Below, piece by piece: positions 25,738 to 34,074 of a DNA stretch of 64,000 bases. Numbering within the stretch: position 1 is the first letter of the stretch; each line of letters begins with the position of its first letter. The notes below the pieces were generated by a model. The model was not told where the DNA came from and searched no databases. It worked only from the letters and a program-made list of their open reading frames with translations. A program made the position numbers and the translations under genes. Origin of the DNA: Streptomyces omiyaensis (lineage in GTDB: Bacteria; Actinomycetota; Actinomycetes; Streptomycetales; Streptomycetaceae); contig NZ_BMVV01000023.1 in assembly GCF_014650895.1 (NCBI RefSeq), positions 1 through 64,000 of the forward strand. The letters are read 5' to 3'.

Positions 25738-26217
25738 TCAGTCCTTCCGCACGGGGTGCTTGCTGAGGATCGACACCCGGTTGAAGGCGTTGATGGTGAT
25801 CGCGGCCCAGACGACGGCGGAGAGCGCGGCGTCGTCGAGGACCCGGCGCCCCTCGGCGTAGGCCCGGTCCTGCGCCTCGGCGTCGGAGGGGTGGGTGGTG
25901 GCCTCGGCGAGGGCGAGCGCCGCCCGTTCGCGCGGGGTGAAGACCTCGGTGTCCCGCCAGGCGGCGAGGACGCCGAGCCGGCGGGGGGTCTCACCGGCGG
26001 CGAGCGCGGCGCGCGTGTGCACGTCGAGGCAGTAGGCACAGCCGTTGAGCTGGGAGACGCGGAGGTTCACCAGCTCGACGAGGATCCGGTCGAGTCCGGC
26101 CTCGTCGGCGGCGGTCCGGACCGCCTGGGCCGTGCGGACGAGCGCCTTGTACGCCTCGGGGGTCTGCTTGTCGAGGAAGATCCGCTGCCCTGCCGGTGCC
26201 GCCACGGCGTCGCTCAC
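25738..26217 (-). CDS. AhpD-like carboxymuconolactone decarboxylase-family protein
   Basis: Small all-helical protein of 159 residues. GTG at 26217 chosen because AAGGAG lies six bases upstream; earlier starts add basic sequence not found in the family. It contains the AhpD core NLRVSQLNGCAYCLDVHTRA with the CxxC-type redox pair (Cys-Ala-Tyr-Cys) and the downstream histidine, then LAEATTHPSD and AAITINAFNRVSI, as in alkylhydroperoxidase/CMD proteins. Likely a thiol peroxidase-type detoxifier. The upstream gene on the same strand codes for an SRPBCC protein. Confidence 0.9.
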   Translation of the reverse strand: MSDAVAAPAGQRIFLDKQTPEAYKALVRTAQAVRTAADEAGLDRILVELVNLRVSQLNGCAYCLDVHTRAALAAGETPRRLGVLAAWRDTEVFTPRERAALALAEATTHPSDAEAQDRAYAEGRRVLDDAALSAVVWAAITINAFNRVSILSKHPVRKD

Positions 26218-26297
26218 TGTCCGCTCCTTCACGGTCGCCCCGCGCGTACCGCGTGGCCGTGAGCACATCATCCCCCGAAGGATGGTTGAAAATCAAA

Positions 26298-26828
26298 CTA
26301 ACTGGGCGGCGGTCCGGGCGGAGGGGGCGGTGCGGGCCCCGGTGCCGCCCCGGCCGGCGCCCCCGCACCTGCGGGCCGGAGCCGGCCGCGCCAGGCGCCG
26401 GTCGCCGCGTGACGGTCCTCCACGAAGTCCTTGAACCTCCTGAGGTCGCCGGAGACCCGGCTCCGCACCACGCCCAGCGCCGAGGCGGCCCGCTCCGCCA
26501 GGCCCTCCGGCTCCAGCTCCAGCACCACGCGCACGCGCGTGTGCGTGGCGTCGAGCGGCGTGAACGTGACCACGCCCCGCTGCCGCACCCCGTCGCCCAC
26601 GCTCCGCCAGGCGATCCGTTCGTCCGGCACCTGGTCGACGATCTCGGCGTCGAACTCCCGCCGGAACCCGGCGATCCCGGTCCGCCAGTGCAGGTGCCGG
26701 TCGTCGCGCTGCTCCACCGCCGCGACGCCGTGCATGAACCGGGGGAACTCCTCGAACTGCGTCCACTGGTCGTACACCCGGCGCACCGGCGCGTCGACCC
26801 GGATCGTCCCCTGCACCACCGTCGCCAC
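26298..26828 (-). CDS. SRPBCC (START/cyclase-dehydrase fold) protein
   Basis: Protein of 176 residues with a helix-grip fold: VQGTIRVDAPVRRVYDQWTQ, FEEFPRFMHGVAAVEQRDD, DEIVDQVPDERIAWRS-like sequence (AEIVDQVPDERIAWRSVGD), and a C-terminal helix LRRFKDFVEDRH. This type binds hydrophobic ligands; the name polyketide cyclase/dehydrase is historical. The tail is Pro/Ala-rich. The GTG at 26828 is followed by two more GTG codons; GAGGAG spacing fits the one nine bases inside (about 26819) better. It precedes the AhpD-like gene. Confidence 0.85.
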   Translation of the reverse strand: MATVVQGTIRVDAPVRRVYDQWTQFEEFPRFMHGVAAVEQRDDRHLHWRTGIAGFRREFDAEIVDQVPDERIAWRSVGDGVRQRGVVTFTPLDATHTRVRVVLELEPEGLAERAASALGVVRSRVSGDLRRFKDFVEDRHAATGAWRGRLRPAGAGAPAGAAPGPAPPPPPGPPPS

Positions 26829-26934
26829 CTCCTCGGCCGATCGGCCGCGGTCACCGCTCCCGTGGAGAAGTCCTCATGCAGACAGAAAAGGAAGAAAACG
26901 CGCATCCAGGTCATACCCATCCCCGGGTGGTCTG

Positions 26935-26965
26935 ACGCGTACGCATACGCGTACGCGGCGCGCAC
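26935..26965. other. alternating purine-pyrimidine tract with repeated GCGTACGC palindromes
   Basis: Bases 26935-26957 alternate purine and pyrimidine without a break, with a further GCGCGCAC after one GG step. The self-complementary octamer GCGTACGC occurs at 26937-26944 and again at 26949-26956. It lies in the divergent promoter region between the SRPBCC and TerD genes. Confidence 0.7.
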
Positions 26966-27074
26966 CGCGGCACGGTCGCCATCCGTGGCCCTTGTCGTCG
27001 GCGCGGCCGTCACGGAGGATCTTCCTTGATCGACGAACGACCGGGTGGGGACACGAGGGGAAGGGTCGGAGCGG

Positions 27075-28612
27075 ATGACGACGCTGAACAAGGGGGGCAA
27101 CGGCTTCGTGCCCTCGGTGCCGTTGCGGATCGCCGTGCGCGGACGGGGGACGGACGTGATGGCGCTGCTGCTCACCGAGGACGGGCTCGTGCGGGGCGAC
27201 GCCGACGTGGTCTTCCACGGGCAGTCCGCGCACCCGAACGGCGCCGTGCTGCACGGCCGGGCCGAGGACGGCACCGAATGGCTGGAGGTCGGGCTGCCGG
27301 CGCTCGAACCGGACGTGGCCCGCGTCCTGGTCGTCGGCTCCACGGACCGGGGCGCCCTGAGGGACGTCCCCGGGCTCGCCGTCGAGGCCTGCGCCCCCGA
27401 CGGCACCCCGGTCGCCCACTACGAGGTGACGGACGCGGCGGGGGAGACCGCGATGGTCCTCGCGGAGCTCTACCGGCGGGCCGGCGGCTGGAAGTTCCGG
27501 GCCGTGGGGCAGGGCTGGGCCAACGGACTGGAGGGCCTGGCCACCGATCACGGCGTCCACGTCGCCGGAGCGGAGCCGACCCCGCCGCAGCCCTTCGCCG
27601 CGACCCCGCCGCCGGCCTTCGCCGCGCCCCGGGCGGGTGGTGCCCCGGCGCCCGCCTTCGCGCCGCCGCCCGCGCCCGCCCCCGGCTTCGGCCCCCCGCC
27701 CGCCGCGTACGGGCCGCCCGGGGCGACGCCCGCCGCCCCCGTGCCCCAGCAGTACCCGCCGGCCGTCACCGCCCCGTACGGGACTTCCGCCCCCGCCCCG
27801 TACGGGGCGCCCGCCTCGTACGGGACCCCCGTCACCGCTCCGTACGGGACTCCCGTGCCCGCGCCCGCGCAGCCCGTACCGGCTGCGCCCCCCGCGCCCG
27901 CCGCGTCCGGGCAGGACGAGGCCTGGACGTACGGGCCGGTGTTCGCGCCGTACGTCCAGACCGGGCGCGACAACGACGTGATCACCGTGGACGGGCTGCC
28001 GCCCGGGCCCGTCGTCGTCCAGCTGGAGGTCCCGGACGCGGGGTACACCGGACTGACGGTCCTCACCCGGCGCAACAAGGAGGGCGACAACCTGGTCAAC
28101 AGCACCGAGGACCACTACGTCGGCCGGGTCCTGGCCACCGTCCCCTCCCACGGCACCCTGCGGCTCCGCCTGGAGGCCGAGGGGCCGTGGCGGGTGGAGG
28201 TCTCGCCGCTCGCCTCGGCGCGGCGGCTGACCGAGCAGGAGGGGGAGTTCCGGGGCCCGGACGTGCTCCTGCACACCGGCGGCGTCGCCGACATGGCGAT
28301 CCACTACAAGGGCGACGACAACCTCATCGTCAACGTCTTCGAACTGGCCGGGCACGACGACCACGCCGCGCTCCCCGACGACGACAACGTGGTCAACGAG
28401 ATCGGCAAGCGGCGCGAGACCGTCCCGCTCACCGAGGGGCCCCTGATCGTGCAGTTCGAGATGGCCGACGGCCCGTGGCGGGCCCACCTCAAGCGGGTCC
28501 AGCCGCGGACCGGCCCCCTCTTCGGCGACGGCACCCCCGCCAACCCGTGGCAGGCCGCGGGACCGGACCGGACCGGACCGACCGCAAGGGCTGGTTCTCC
28601 CGGGGCCGCTGA
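27075..28612 (+). CDS. TerD-domain protein with Pro-rich linker; C-terminal frame altered by repeat
   Basis: Tellurite/stress TerD-family protein. ATG at 27075 (TTLNKGGNGFVPS). Residues 1-165 are a TerD domain: LLTEDGLVRGDADVVFHGQS and ETAMVLAELYRRAGGWKFRA plus VGQGWANGLEGLATDHGV. Residues about 175-285 are a Pro/Ala/Gly/Tyr linker. The rest is a second beta-rich domain (VVQLEVPDAGYTGLTVLTRR, DVLLHTGGVADMAIHYKGDDN, IVQFEMADGPWRAHLKRVQP). Near the end, a GACCG x4 run (28561-28580) throws the frame: as written it stays open to 29243, antisense to the next gene; losing one pentamer gives TDRKGWFSRGR and a stop at 28610-28612, which I take as the real end. Confidence 0.8.
28561..28580. repeat. 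pentanucleotide repeat (GACCG x4) inside the TerD gene
   Basis: Four copies of GACCG. Removing one copy joins the TerD frame to the frame that ends KGWFSRGR at 28612; four copies leave the TerD frame open for another 630 bases. Confidence 0.9.
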
Positions 28613-28687
28613 GACCGCATGCGCCGGGACCGCATGCGCCGGGACCCCGTGCGCCCGAACCCCGCGCCCCGGGACCGCGTGCGTCGA
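28613..28687. repeat. 15-bp degenerate tandem repeat, five copies
   Basis: Units based on GACCGCATGCGCCGG at 28613-28627, 28628-28642, 28643-28657, 28658-28672 and 28673-28687; the first two are identical. They lie between the expected TerD stop and the convergent ROK gene stop, where a terminator would normally sit. Confidence 0.85.
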
Positions 28688-28705
28688 GGGTGCGGGCCGC
28701 GGGGC

Positions 28706-30028
28706 TCAGAGCAGGACCCGGCCCACCGGGGGCGGCCCGCCGAAGACCTCTTCGCGGGCCGCCGTCAGCGCGAGGTCGAGCGCACCGGTGAGCACCGGGT
28801 TCCCGGTCACCGCCGAGAGGCGGATCCGGGCCCGCGAGTGGGCGAGGATCCGCAGCTCGCGCTCGACCAGCGCGCGCAGCGGCTCGCCGCCCGCCGCGCA
28901 GAGCCGGCCGGCGAGGACGACGAGCCCCGGGTCGACCACGGTCACGATGGACGCGAGACCGGCGGCGAGCCGCGCCGCCACCCGCCCCAGCCCGGCCCGG
29001 GCGGCCTCCGCCTCGGATCCCGCCCCGGCCTCCGGACCCGACCCCGCCTCGGCCTCCGCCCCGGCCTCCGGCAGCGGCCCCGACCCCGTCCCCGCAGCCC
29101 GTCCCGTCCCCGCCGTCCACCCCGCCCGGCGGACCGCCTCCGCGACCGTCTCCGCGAAGTCGGCACCCGGGACGCCGTGGGCGCGCAACAGGTCGCGCAC
29201 GGCGTCCCCGCCCGCCAGCTCCTGGTACCCGTGGCGTCCGTAGCGGTCGCCGGCCTCGCGGGCGGTGGCGGCTCCGGGCAGGGGCAGGTAGCCGACCTCG
29301 CCCGCACCGCCGAAGTGGCCCCGGTGCAGGCGTCCGTCGAGGACGAGGGCCGCGCCCAGGCCCTCGTCCGCCCAGAGCAGGACGAAGTCCGGGCAGTCGG
29401 CCGCCGCGTGCGCCCGCTCGGCGACCGCCGCGAGGTTGACGTCGTTCTCGATCCGGACCGGGAGCCCGAGCTCCTCGCCGAGCACGCGCTCCACGTCGGG
29501 GAAGAGCCAGGCCGCCATGTCCTCCTCGCTCGCGTACCCGAGCCGGCCGGTCGTCGGGTCCACCGCGCCCTGGACGCCGACCACCACCCGCTTCGGCGGC
29601 TCCGGCGTCGGAACCCGGCCGAGGGCGGCGCGCAGCGCCACGAGCAGGGCGTCCCGGCCGGGCCCGGCCGGCGCGGCCGCCTCCGCCTCGCCGAGCACGG
29701 TGCCGCTGACGTCCGCGGCCCGCACCGCGATCCACTCCGGCGTCACGTCGACGGCCACCGCGTAGGCGGCCGCCGGATTGAGCCGGTACGTCTCCGGGAC
29801 GCGCCCGGGGAGCCCGGTGCGCAGGCCGTTGCCGACGACCAGGCCCGCGTCCTCCAGGCGGGCGAGGACCTGGGAGGCGGTGGGCTTGGAGAGGCCGGTG
29901 AGACGGCTGATCTCGGGTCGGGTGAGGGGGCCCTGACGGAGCAGCAGGTGGAGGGCGGCGCGGTCGTTGACCGCGCGCACGAGTCCGGGTGTGCCGCGGA
30001 CGAGCTCGGTCAACTGCCCTCCGCACAC
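28706..30028 (-). CDS. ROK-family transcriptional regulator
   Basis: Regulator of 440 residues from a GTG at 30028. The N-terminal winged HTH is RAALHLLLRQGPLTRPEISR and LTGLSKPTASQVLARLEDAG. The ROK sugar-kinase-like domain follows: VTPEWIAVRAADVSGTV, IENDVNLAAVAERAHAAAD, VLLWADEGLGAALVLDGRLH and GAGEVGYLPLPG. The zinc-binding CxCGxxGC of sugar-binding ROK members is missing. An unusual Gly/Ala/Glu-rich insertion (AGAEAEAGSGPEAGAGSEAE) splits the C-terminal part. Members respond to sugars and repress uptake genes. Its start faces a secreted-protein gene across a 12-bp palindrome. Confidence 0.9.
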   Translation of the reverse strand: MCGGQLTELVRGTPGLVRAVNDRAALHLLLRQGPLTRPEISRLTGLSKPTASQVLARLEDAGLVVGNGLRTGLPGRVPETYRLNPAAAYAVAVDVTPEWIAVRAADVSGTVLGEAEAAAPAGPGRDALLVALRAALGRVPTPEPPKRVVVGVQGAVDPTTGRLGYASEEDMAAWLFPDVERVLGEELGLPVRIENDVNLAAVAERAHAAADCPDFVLLWADEGLGAALVLDGRLHRGHFGGAGEVGYLPLPGAATAREAGDRYGRHGYQELAGGDAVRDLLRAHGVPGADFAETVAEAVRRAGWTAGTGRAAGTGSGPLPEAGAEAEAGSGPEAGAGSEAEAARAGLGRVAARLAAGLASIVTVVDPGLVVLAGRLCAAGGEPLRALVERELRILAHSRARIRLSAVTGNPVLTGALDLALTAAREEVFGGPPPVGRVLL

Positions 30029-30158
30029 GGGTCGGCCACGATTCGAACGCCCAGCCTACAGCGCGTCTCCGGGCCCATGGAGGGGGTGCGGCGGTCCGGC
30101 CGGAGGCCGGACCGGTGGCCCGTTCGGAGGACGCCGGGTCCCGTCGCGTGTCCCCCGG

Positions 30159-30170
30159 CGGAACGTTCCG
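30159..30170. promoter_or_regulatory. 12-bp palindrome in divergent promoter
   Basis: CGGAACGTTCCG is a perfect palindrome 11 bases before the GTG at 30181 and 131 bases upstream of the ROK regulator start. A binding site for the ROK or another regulator is possible but unproven. Confidence 0.35.
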
Positions 30171-30180
30171 TTGTGAGGGT

Positions 30181-30480
30181 GTGACCTCACCTCGACGCAT
30201 CTCCTCGGTCCTCGCCGTCGCCGCGGCGTTCTCCTGCCTGGGTGGCGCCGCCACGCAGGCCGTCGCCGCCCCCGCGGGCCCGCTCGGCCCGCCGATCAGC
30301 CCGATCGCCGAGCTGGACTCCCTCGCCACCACCGGCATGACGGAGGAGGCCCGGGCGGCGTACCCCGGCATCGGCGAGCAGCTCGGCGGACTCAGCCGGG
30401 TCAACGAACTCCACCAGCTCCACCAGCTCACCGACCAGGCGGCGCCGGTGACCGGACTCCTCCCGGAGATCTCGACCTGA
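30181..30480 (+). CDS. small secreted protein (99 aa)
   Basis: GTG at 30181 gives a signal peptide (PRRISSVLAVAAAFSCLGGA, cleavage near AVAAPAG) and a mature part of about 70 residues: ISPIAELDSLATTGMTEEAR, YPGIGEQLGGLSRVNELHQL, HQLTDQAAPVTGLLPEIST. The mature part is helical and polar. No known family recognised; similar small secreted proteins of unknown role are common in Streptomyces. It ends before a strong hairpin at 30537-30577. Confidence 0.75.
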   Translation: MTSPRRISSVLAVAAAFSCLGGAATQAVAAPAGPLGPPISPIAELDSLATTGMTEEARAAYPGIGEQLGGLSRVNELHQLHQLTDQAAPVTGLLPEIST

Positions 30481-30536
30481 CGCCTGAGCCGCGGCAGGCG
30501 AGCCGCGGCAGGAAACCCCGAACAGCACGGACGACT

Positions 30537-30577
30537 CCGGCGCCCGGACGGTCGCAGCACGACCGTCCGGGCGCCGG
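30537..30577. terminator. bidirectional hairpin terminator
   Basis: Perfect 18-bp inverted repeat (30537-30554 and 30560-30577) with loop CAGCA, between the convergent stops at 30480 and 30614. A tandem GAGCCGCGGCAGG pair (30486-30498 and 30500-30512) lies just before it. Confidence 0.88.
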
Positions 30578-30613
30578 CCCGTACCCGGTTCTCCCCGCTC
30601 TCCGGCCCGCGGG

Positions 30614-32803
30614 TCAGCGCAGGTCGAAGCGGTCCAGCTTCATCACCTTCGACCAGGCGGCGACGAAGTCACGGACGAACTTCGCGCCCGCGTCCTTCGC
30701 GGCGTACACCTCGGCCAGGGCGCGCAGCTGGGAGTGGGAGCCGAAGACCAGGTCGACGGCGGTGCCCGTCCACTTCAGCTCTCCCGTGGACCGGTCCCGG
30801 CCCTCGTAGACGTTCTCGTCCGACGCCGAGACCTTCCACTCCGTCCCCATGTCGAGCAGGTTGACGAAGAAGTCGGTGGTGAGGCTGCCCGGGCGGTCGG
30901 TGAGGACGCCGTGGCGCGCCCCGCCGTGGCCGGTGTCGAGCGCGCGCATCCCGCCGATCAGCGCCGTCGTCTCCGGCGCCGTCAGCGTGAGCATGCTGGC
31001 CCGGTCGAGCAGCAGCGTCTCCGGGGAGAGCTTCTCGCCCGGCCGCAGGTAGTTGCGGAAGCCGTCGGCGCGCGGCTCCAGGACCGCGAACGACTCCACG
31101 TCCGTCTGCTCCTGCGTGGCGTCCGTCCGCCCGGGGGCGAACGGCACCGTCACCGGGTGGCCGGCGTCCTTCGCGGCCCGCTCGACCGCCGCGCAGCCGC
31201 CCAGCACGATCAGGTCGGCCAGCGAGATGCGGGTGCCGTCGCTCCGTCCGGCCGCGAACTCCTCCCGGATGTCCTCCAGGGTGCGGAGCGTCTCGGCGAC
31301 CTCGGGCAGGTCGTTGACGGCCCAGTCCTTCTGGGGGGCGAGGCGGATCCGCGCCCCGTTGGCACCGCCGCGCTTGTCGGTGCCGCGGAAGCTCGCCGCC
31401 GACGCCCACGCGGTGGTGACCAGCTGGGGCACCGTCAGCCCCGAGGAGAGGATCCGCTCCTTGAGGGCGGCGATGTCCTCGTCCGCGACCAGGTCGTGGT
31501 CGACCGGCGGCACCGGGTCCTGCCACGGCTGCGGCTCCGGGACCCACGGGCCGAGGTAGCGCGACAGCGGCCCCATGTCGCGGTGGAGCAGCTTGTACCA
31601 GGCCTTGGCGTACGCCTCCGCCAGCAGCTCCGGGTCCTCGTGGTAGCGGCGGGCGATCGGGGCGTAGACCGGGTCCGTGCGCAGCGCCAGGTCCGTCGTC
31701 AGCATCATCGGGGCGTGCCGCTTCGACGGGTCGTGCGCGTCGGGCACGGTGCCCTGGGCAGCCGGGTCGGTGGGCTTCCACTGCTGGGCGCCGGCGGGGC
31801 TGGTGGTCAGCTCCCACTCGTACCGGAAGAGGTTGTCGAGGAAGCCGTTGTCCCAGGTGGTCGGGTTGTTGGTCCAGGCTCCCTCCAGGCCGCTGGTGAG
31901 GGAGTCGGCGCCGGCGCCGGTGCCGGACGCGTTCTTCCAGCCGAGGCCCAGCTGCTCGATCGGCGCGGCCTCCGGCTCCGGGCCGATGTACTCGGGGTTC
32001 ACGGCCCCGTGGCACTTGCCGAAGGTGTGGCCGCCGACGATGAGGGCGACGGTCTCCTCGTCGTTCATCGCCATCCGGGCGAAGGTCTCGCGGATGTCGC
32101 GGGCGGCGGCCATGGGGTCCGGGTTGCCGTTGGGGCCCTCGGGGTTGACGTAGATGAGGCCCATCTGGACGGCGCCGAGCGGTCCGCCGAGCTCCCGGTC
32201 GCCGCTGTAGCGCTCGTCGCCCAGCCAGGTGTCCTCGGGGCCCCAGTAGATCTCCTCCGGCTCCCAGATGTCCTCCCGGCCGAATCCGAATCCGAAGGTC
32301 TTGAATCCCATGGATTCCATCGCGCAGTTGCCGGCGAAAACCAGAAGATCGGCCCAGGAGATCTTCTGGCCGTACTTCTGTTTGACCGGCCAGAGAAGCC
32401 GGCGGGCCTTGTCCAGACTCGCGTTGTCGGGCCAGCTGTTCAGCGGCGCGAATCGCTGGGCGCCGCTTCCGCCGCCGCCCCTGCCGTCGGCGATGCGGTA
32501 CGTGCCCGCCGCGTGCCAGCTCATCCGGATGAAAAGCGGCCCGTAATGGCCGTAGTCCGCCGGCCACCATTCCTGCGAATCCGTCATCAGGGCGATGACG
32601 TCCCGCTTCAGTTCCTCGACGTCGAGGCCGGCGAACTCCTTCGCGTAGTCGAAGTCCTGGTCGAGGGGGTCGGCCTGCGGGTCGTTCCGATGGAGTACGG
32701 AGAGGTCCAGCTGGTTCGGCCACCAGTCCCGATTGGTCCGGGGCCGGGTGTCCTGGGGACTGGGGGCGGAAATCGCCGGGTTCTCGCTCTCACTGCCGGT
32801 CAC
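30614..32803 (-). CDS. katG: catalase-peroxidase KatG
   Basis: Bifunctional haem enzyme of 729 residues, removing H2O2 and acting as a peroxidase. Distal residues Arg93, Trp96 and His97 are in FIRMSWHAAGTYR. The Met-Tyr-Trp adduct partners are present (Trp96, Tyr in GLIYVNPEGPNG, Met in FARMAMNDEE), and the proximal haem His is in VGGHTFGKCHG. N- and C-terminal halves show the usual duplication. It starts with GTG at 32803 after GGAAGAAGG. No Fur-type regulator (FurA/CatR) gene lies next to it, unlike many actinobacterial katG loci. Confidence 0.98.
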   Translation of the reverse strand: MTGSESENPAISAPSPQDTRPRTNRDWWPNQLDLSVLHRNDPQADPLDQDFDYAKEFAGLDVEELKRDVIALMTDSQEWWPADYGHYGPLFIRMSWHAAGTYRIADGRGGGGSGAQRFAPLNSWPDNASLDKARRLLWPVKQKYGQKISWADLLVFAGNCAMESMGFKTFGFGFGREDIWEPEEIYWGPEDTWLGDERYSGDRELGGPLGAVQMGLIYVNPEGPNGNPDPMAAARDIRETFARMAMNDEETVALIVGGHTFGKCHGAVNPEYIGPEPEAAPIEQLGLGWKNASGTGAGADSLTSGLEGAWTNNPTTWDNGFLDNLFRYEWELTTSPAGAQQWKPTDPAAQGTVPDAHDPSKRHAPMMLTTDLALRTDPVYAPIARRYHEDPELLAEAYAKAWYKLLHRDMGPLSRYLGPWVPEPQPWQDPVPPVDHDLVADEDIAALKERILSSGLTVPQLVTTAWASAASFRGTDKRGGANGARIRLAPQKDWAVNDLPEVAETLRTLEDIREEFAAGRSDGTRISLADLIVLGGCAAVERAAKDAGHPVTVPFAPGRTDATQEQTDVESFAVLEPRADGFRNYLRPGEKLSPETLLLDRASMLTLTAPETTALIGGMRALDTGHGGARHGVLTDRPGSLTTDFFVNLLDMGTEWKVSASDENVYEGRDRSTGELKWTGTAVDLVFGSHSQLRALAEVYAAKDAGAKFVRDFVAAWSKVMKLDRFDLR

Positions 32804-33049
32804 GTACGGCCTTCTTCCTGTGTGCGTGCACTTTCCCGCCGCCGGCCGGGATGCTCACGACGGCGCGTCCGTATGGTCGCGCACCGGGGTCCCCGCAGCC
32901 ATGCGAACACGCAGGGCCGGACCGTGCGGAATTCCCCGGAACGGCCGAGCGCCCGCCCGCCGCGGCGTTCCTGTTGAGCCGCCGGAATCACGTCCCTACG
33001 CTGGGAAAGTCCGCGTTTCGGGAAAAGGGGGGCGACGAGGAGGGTGCCG

Positions 33050-33865
33050 ATGGCCGCCGTCGCCGTCCACCGCGCCGTCCTCGGGGACGGTCGCCCCGCG
33101 CTGCCGTACGCGGAGGCCGGCCGGCCGGGGAGCGGGCCGCCCCTCGTCCTCGTCCACGGCTACGCCGACTCGTGGTGGACCTTCGAGCCGGTGCTGCGGG
33201 CCCTGCCGTCCGCGGTGCACGCCTACGCGCCGACCCAGCGCGGCCACGGCGACGCCGGCAAACCGGAGGAGGGTTACCTCCCCGAGGACTTCGCCGACGA
33301 CCTCGTCGCCTTCCTCGACCACCTCGGCATCGAGCGGGCCGTCCTCGTCGGCGGTTCGAGCGGCGGCGTCCAGGCCCGGATCGTCGCCGGCCGGCGGCCC
33401 GACCGGGTCGCCGGGCTCGTCCTCCTCGGGGTTCCCGCGCTGCTCGCCGACAAGCCCGGCGTCACCGGCGTCTGGGAGGCGGTGCGGGCGCTGGAGGACC
33501 CCGTGGACCGGGCGTTCGCCGCCGGCTTCAGCCGCGGGCTCGTGGTGGGGAAGGTGGCGCCGGGCTTCCTGGAGACCGTCGTCGACGAAGGGCTGAAGGC
33601 TCCGGCCCGGGTCTGGCGCGAGACCCTGCGCGGACTCCTGGAGACCGACCTCGCGGCCACCCTCACCGGGATCCTCGTGCCCACCCTCGTGGTCTGGGGC
33701 GACCGGGATCCGCTCCTCACCCGTTCGGACCAGCAGCTGATCCTCGACGCGATCCCCGACTCCCGGCTCCTCGTCCACGAGGGCGCGGGCCACGTCGTGT
33801 ACTGGGAGGACCCGGACCGGGTCGCCCGCGACGTCGTCGCGTTCACCGCCACCCTGCGCGGCTGA
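33050..33865 (+). CDS. alpha/beta-hydrolase
   Basis: Soluble hydrolase of 271 residues. ATG at 33050 follows GAGGAGG with six-base spacing; the GTG at 33044 overlaps it. The oxyanion motif is LVLVHGYADSWW, the nucleophile elbow is LVGGSSGGVQAR (Ser in GSSGG), the acid is in VVWGDRDPLL and the catalytic His in HEGAGHVVYWE. This is the epoxide hydrolase/haloperoxidase-like subgroup. Substrate not predictable. It is divergent from katG and followed by an ABC exporter gene after a repeat-containing gap. Confidence 0.9.
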   Translation: MAAVAVHRAVLGDGRPALPYAEAGRPGSGPPLVLVHGYADSWWTFEPVLRALPSAVHAYAPTQRGHGDAGKPEEGYLPEDFADDLVAFLDHLGIERAVLVGGSSGGVQARIVAGRRPDRVAGLVLLGVPALLADKPGVTGVWEAVRALEDPVDRAFAAGFSRGLVVGKVAPGFLETVVDEGLKAPARVWRETLRGLLETDLAATLTGILVPTLVVWGDRDPLLTRSDQQLILDAIPDSRLLVHEGAGHVVYWEDPDRVARDVVAFTATLRG

Positions 33866-33884
33866 ACCGCACCGCCGCCCCCTC

Positions 33885-33995
33885 CCCGCGCCGTACCGCC
33901 CCGCCTCCCCGCCCGCCCTGCGTGCCCCCGCCGCACTGCCCGCCCCTCCCCGGGCCGCGTGCCCGCGCCGTACCGCCCCGCCTCCCCGCCCGCCC
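33885..33995. repeat. 34-bp perfect direct repeat
   Basis: The same 34 bases (key core CCGTACCGCCCCGCC) occur at 33885-33918 and 33962-33995 in the gap between the hydrolase and the ABC transporter gene. The intervening 43 bases are similar in composition. Likely an ordinary GC-rich duplication. Confidence 0.8.
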
Positions 33996-34074
33996 GGAAA
34001 ACCCGTGGACCGTCCACGCCCGCCTCCGCCACACTCCGTCACTCCACGTGTCGACTCGACGACGGAAGGTCGTG

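Noticed and set aside
28613..29243. Extension of the TerD protein beyond 28612
   Set aside because: Low-complexity sequence antisense to the ROK gene; frame explained by the GACCG repeat.
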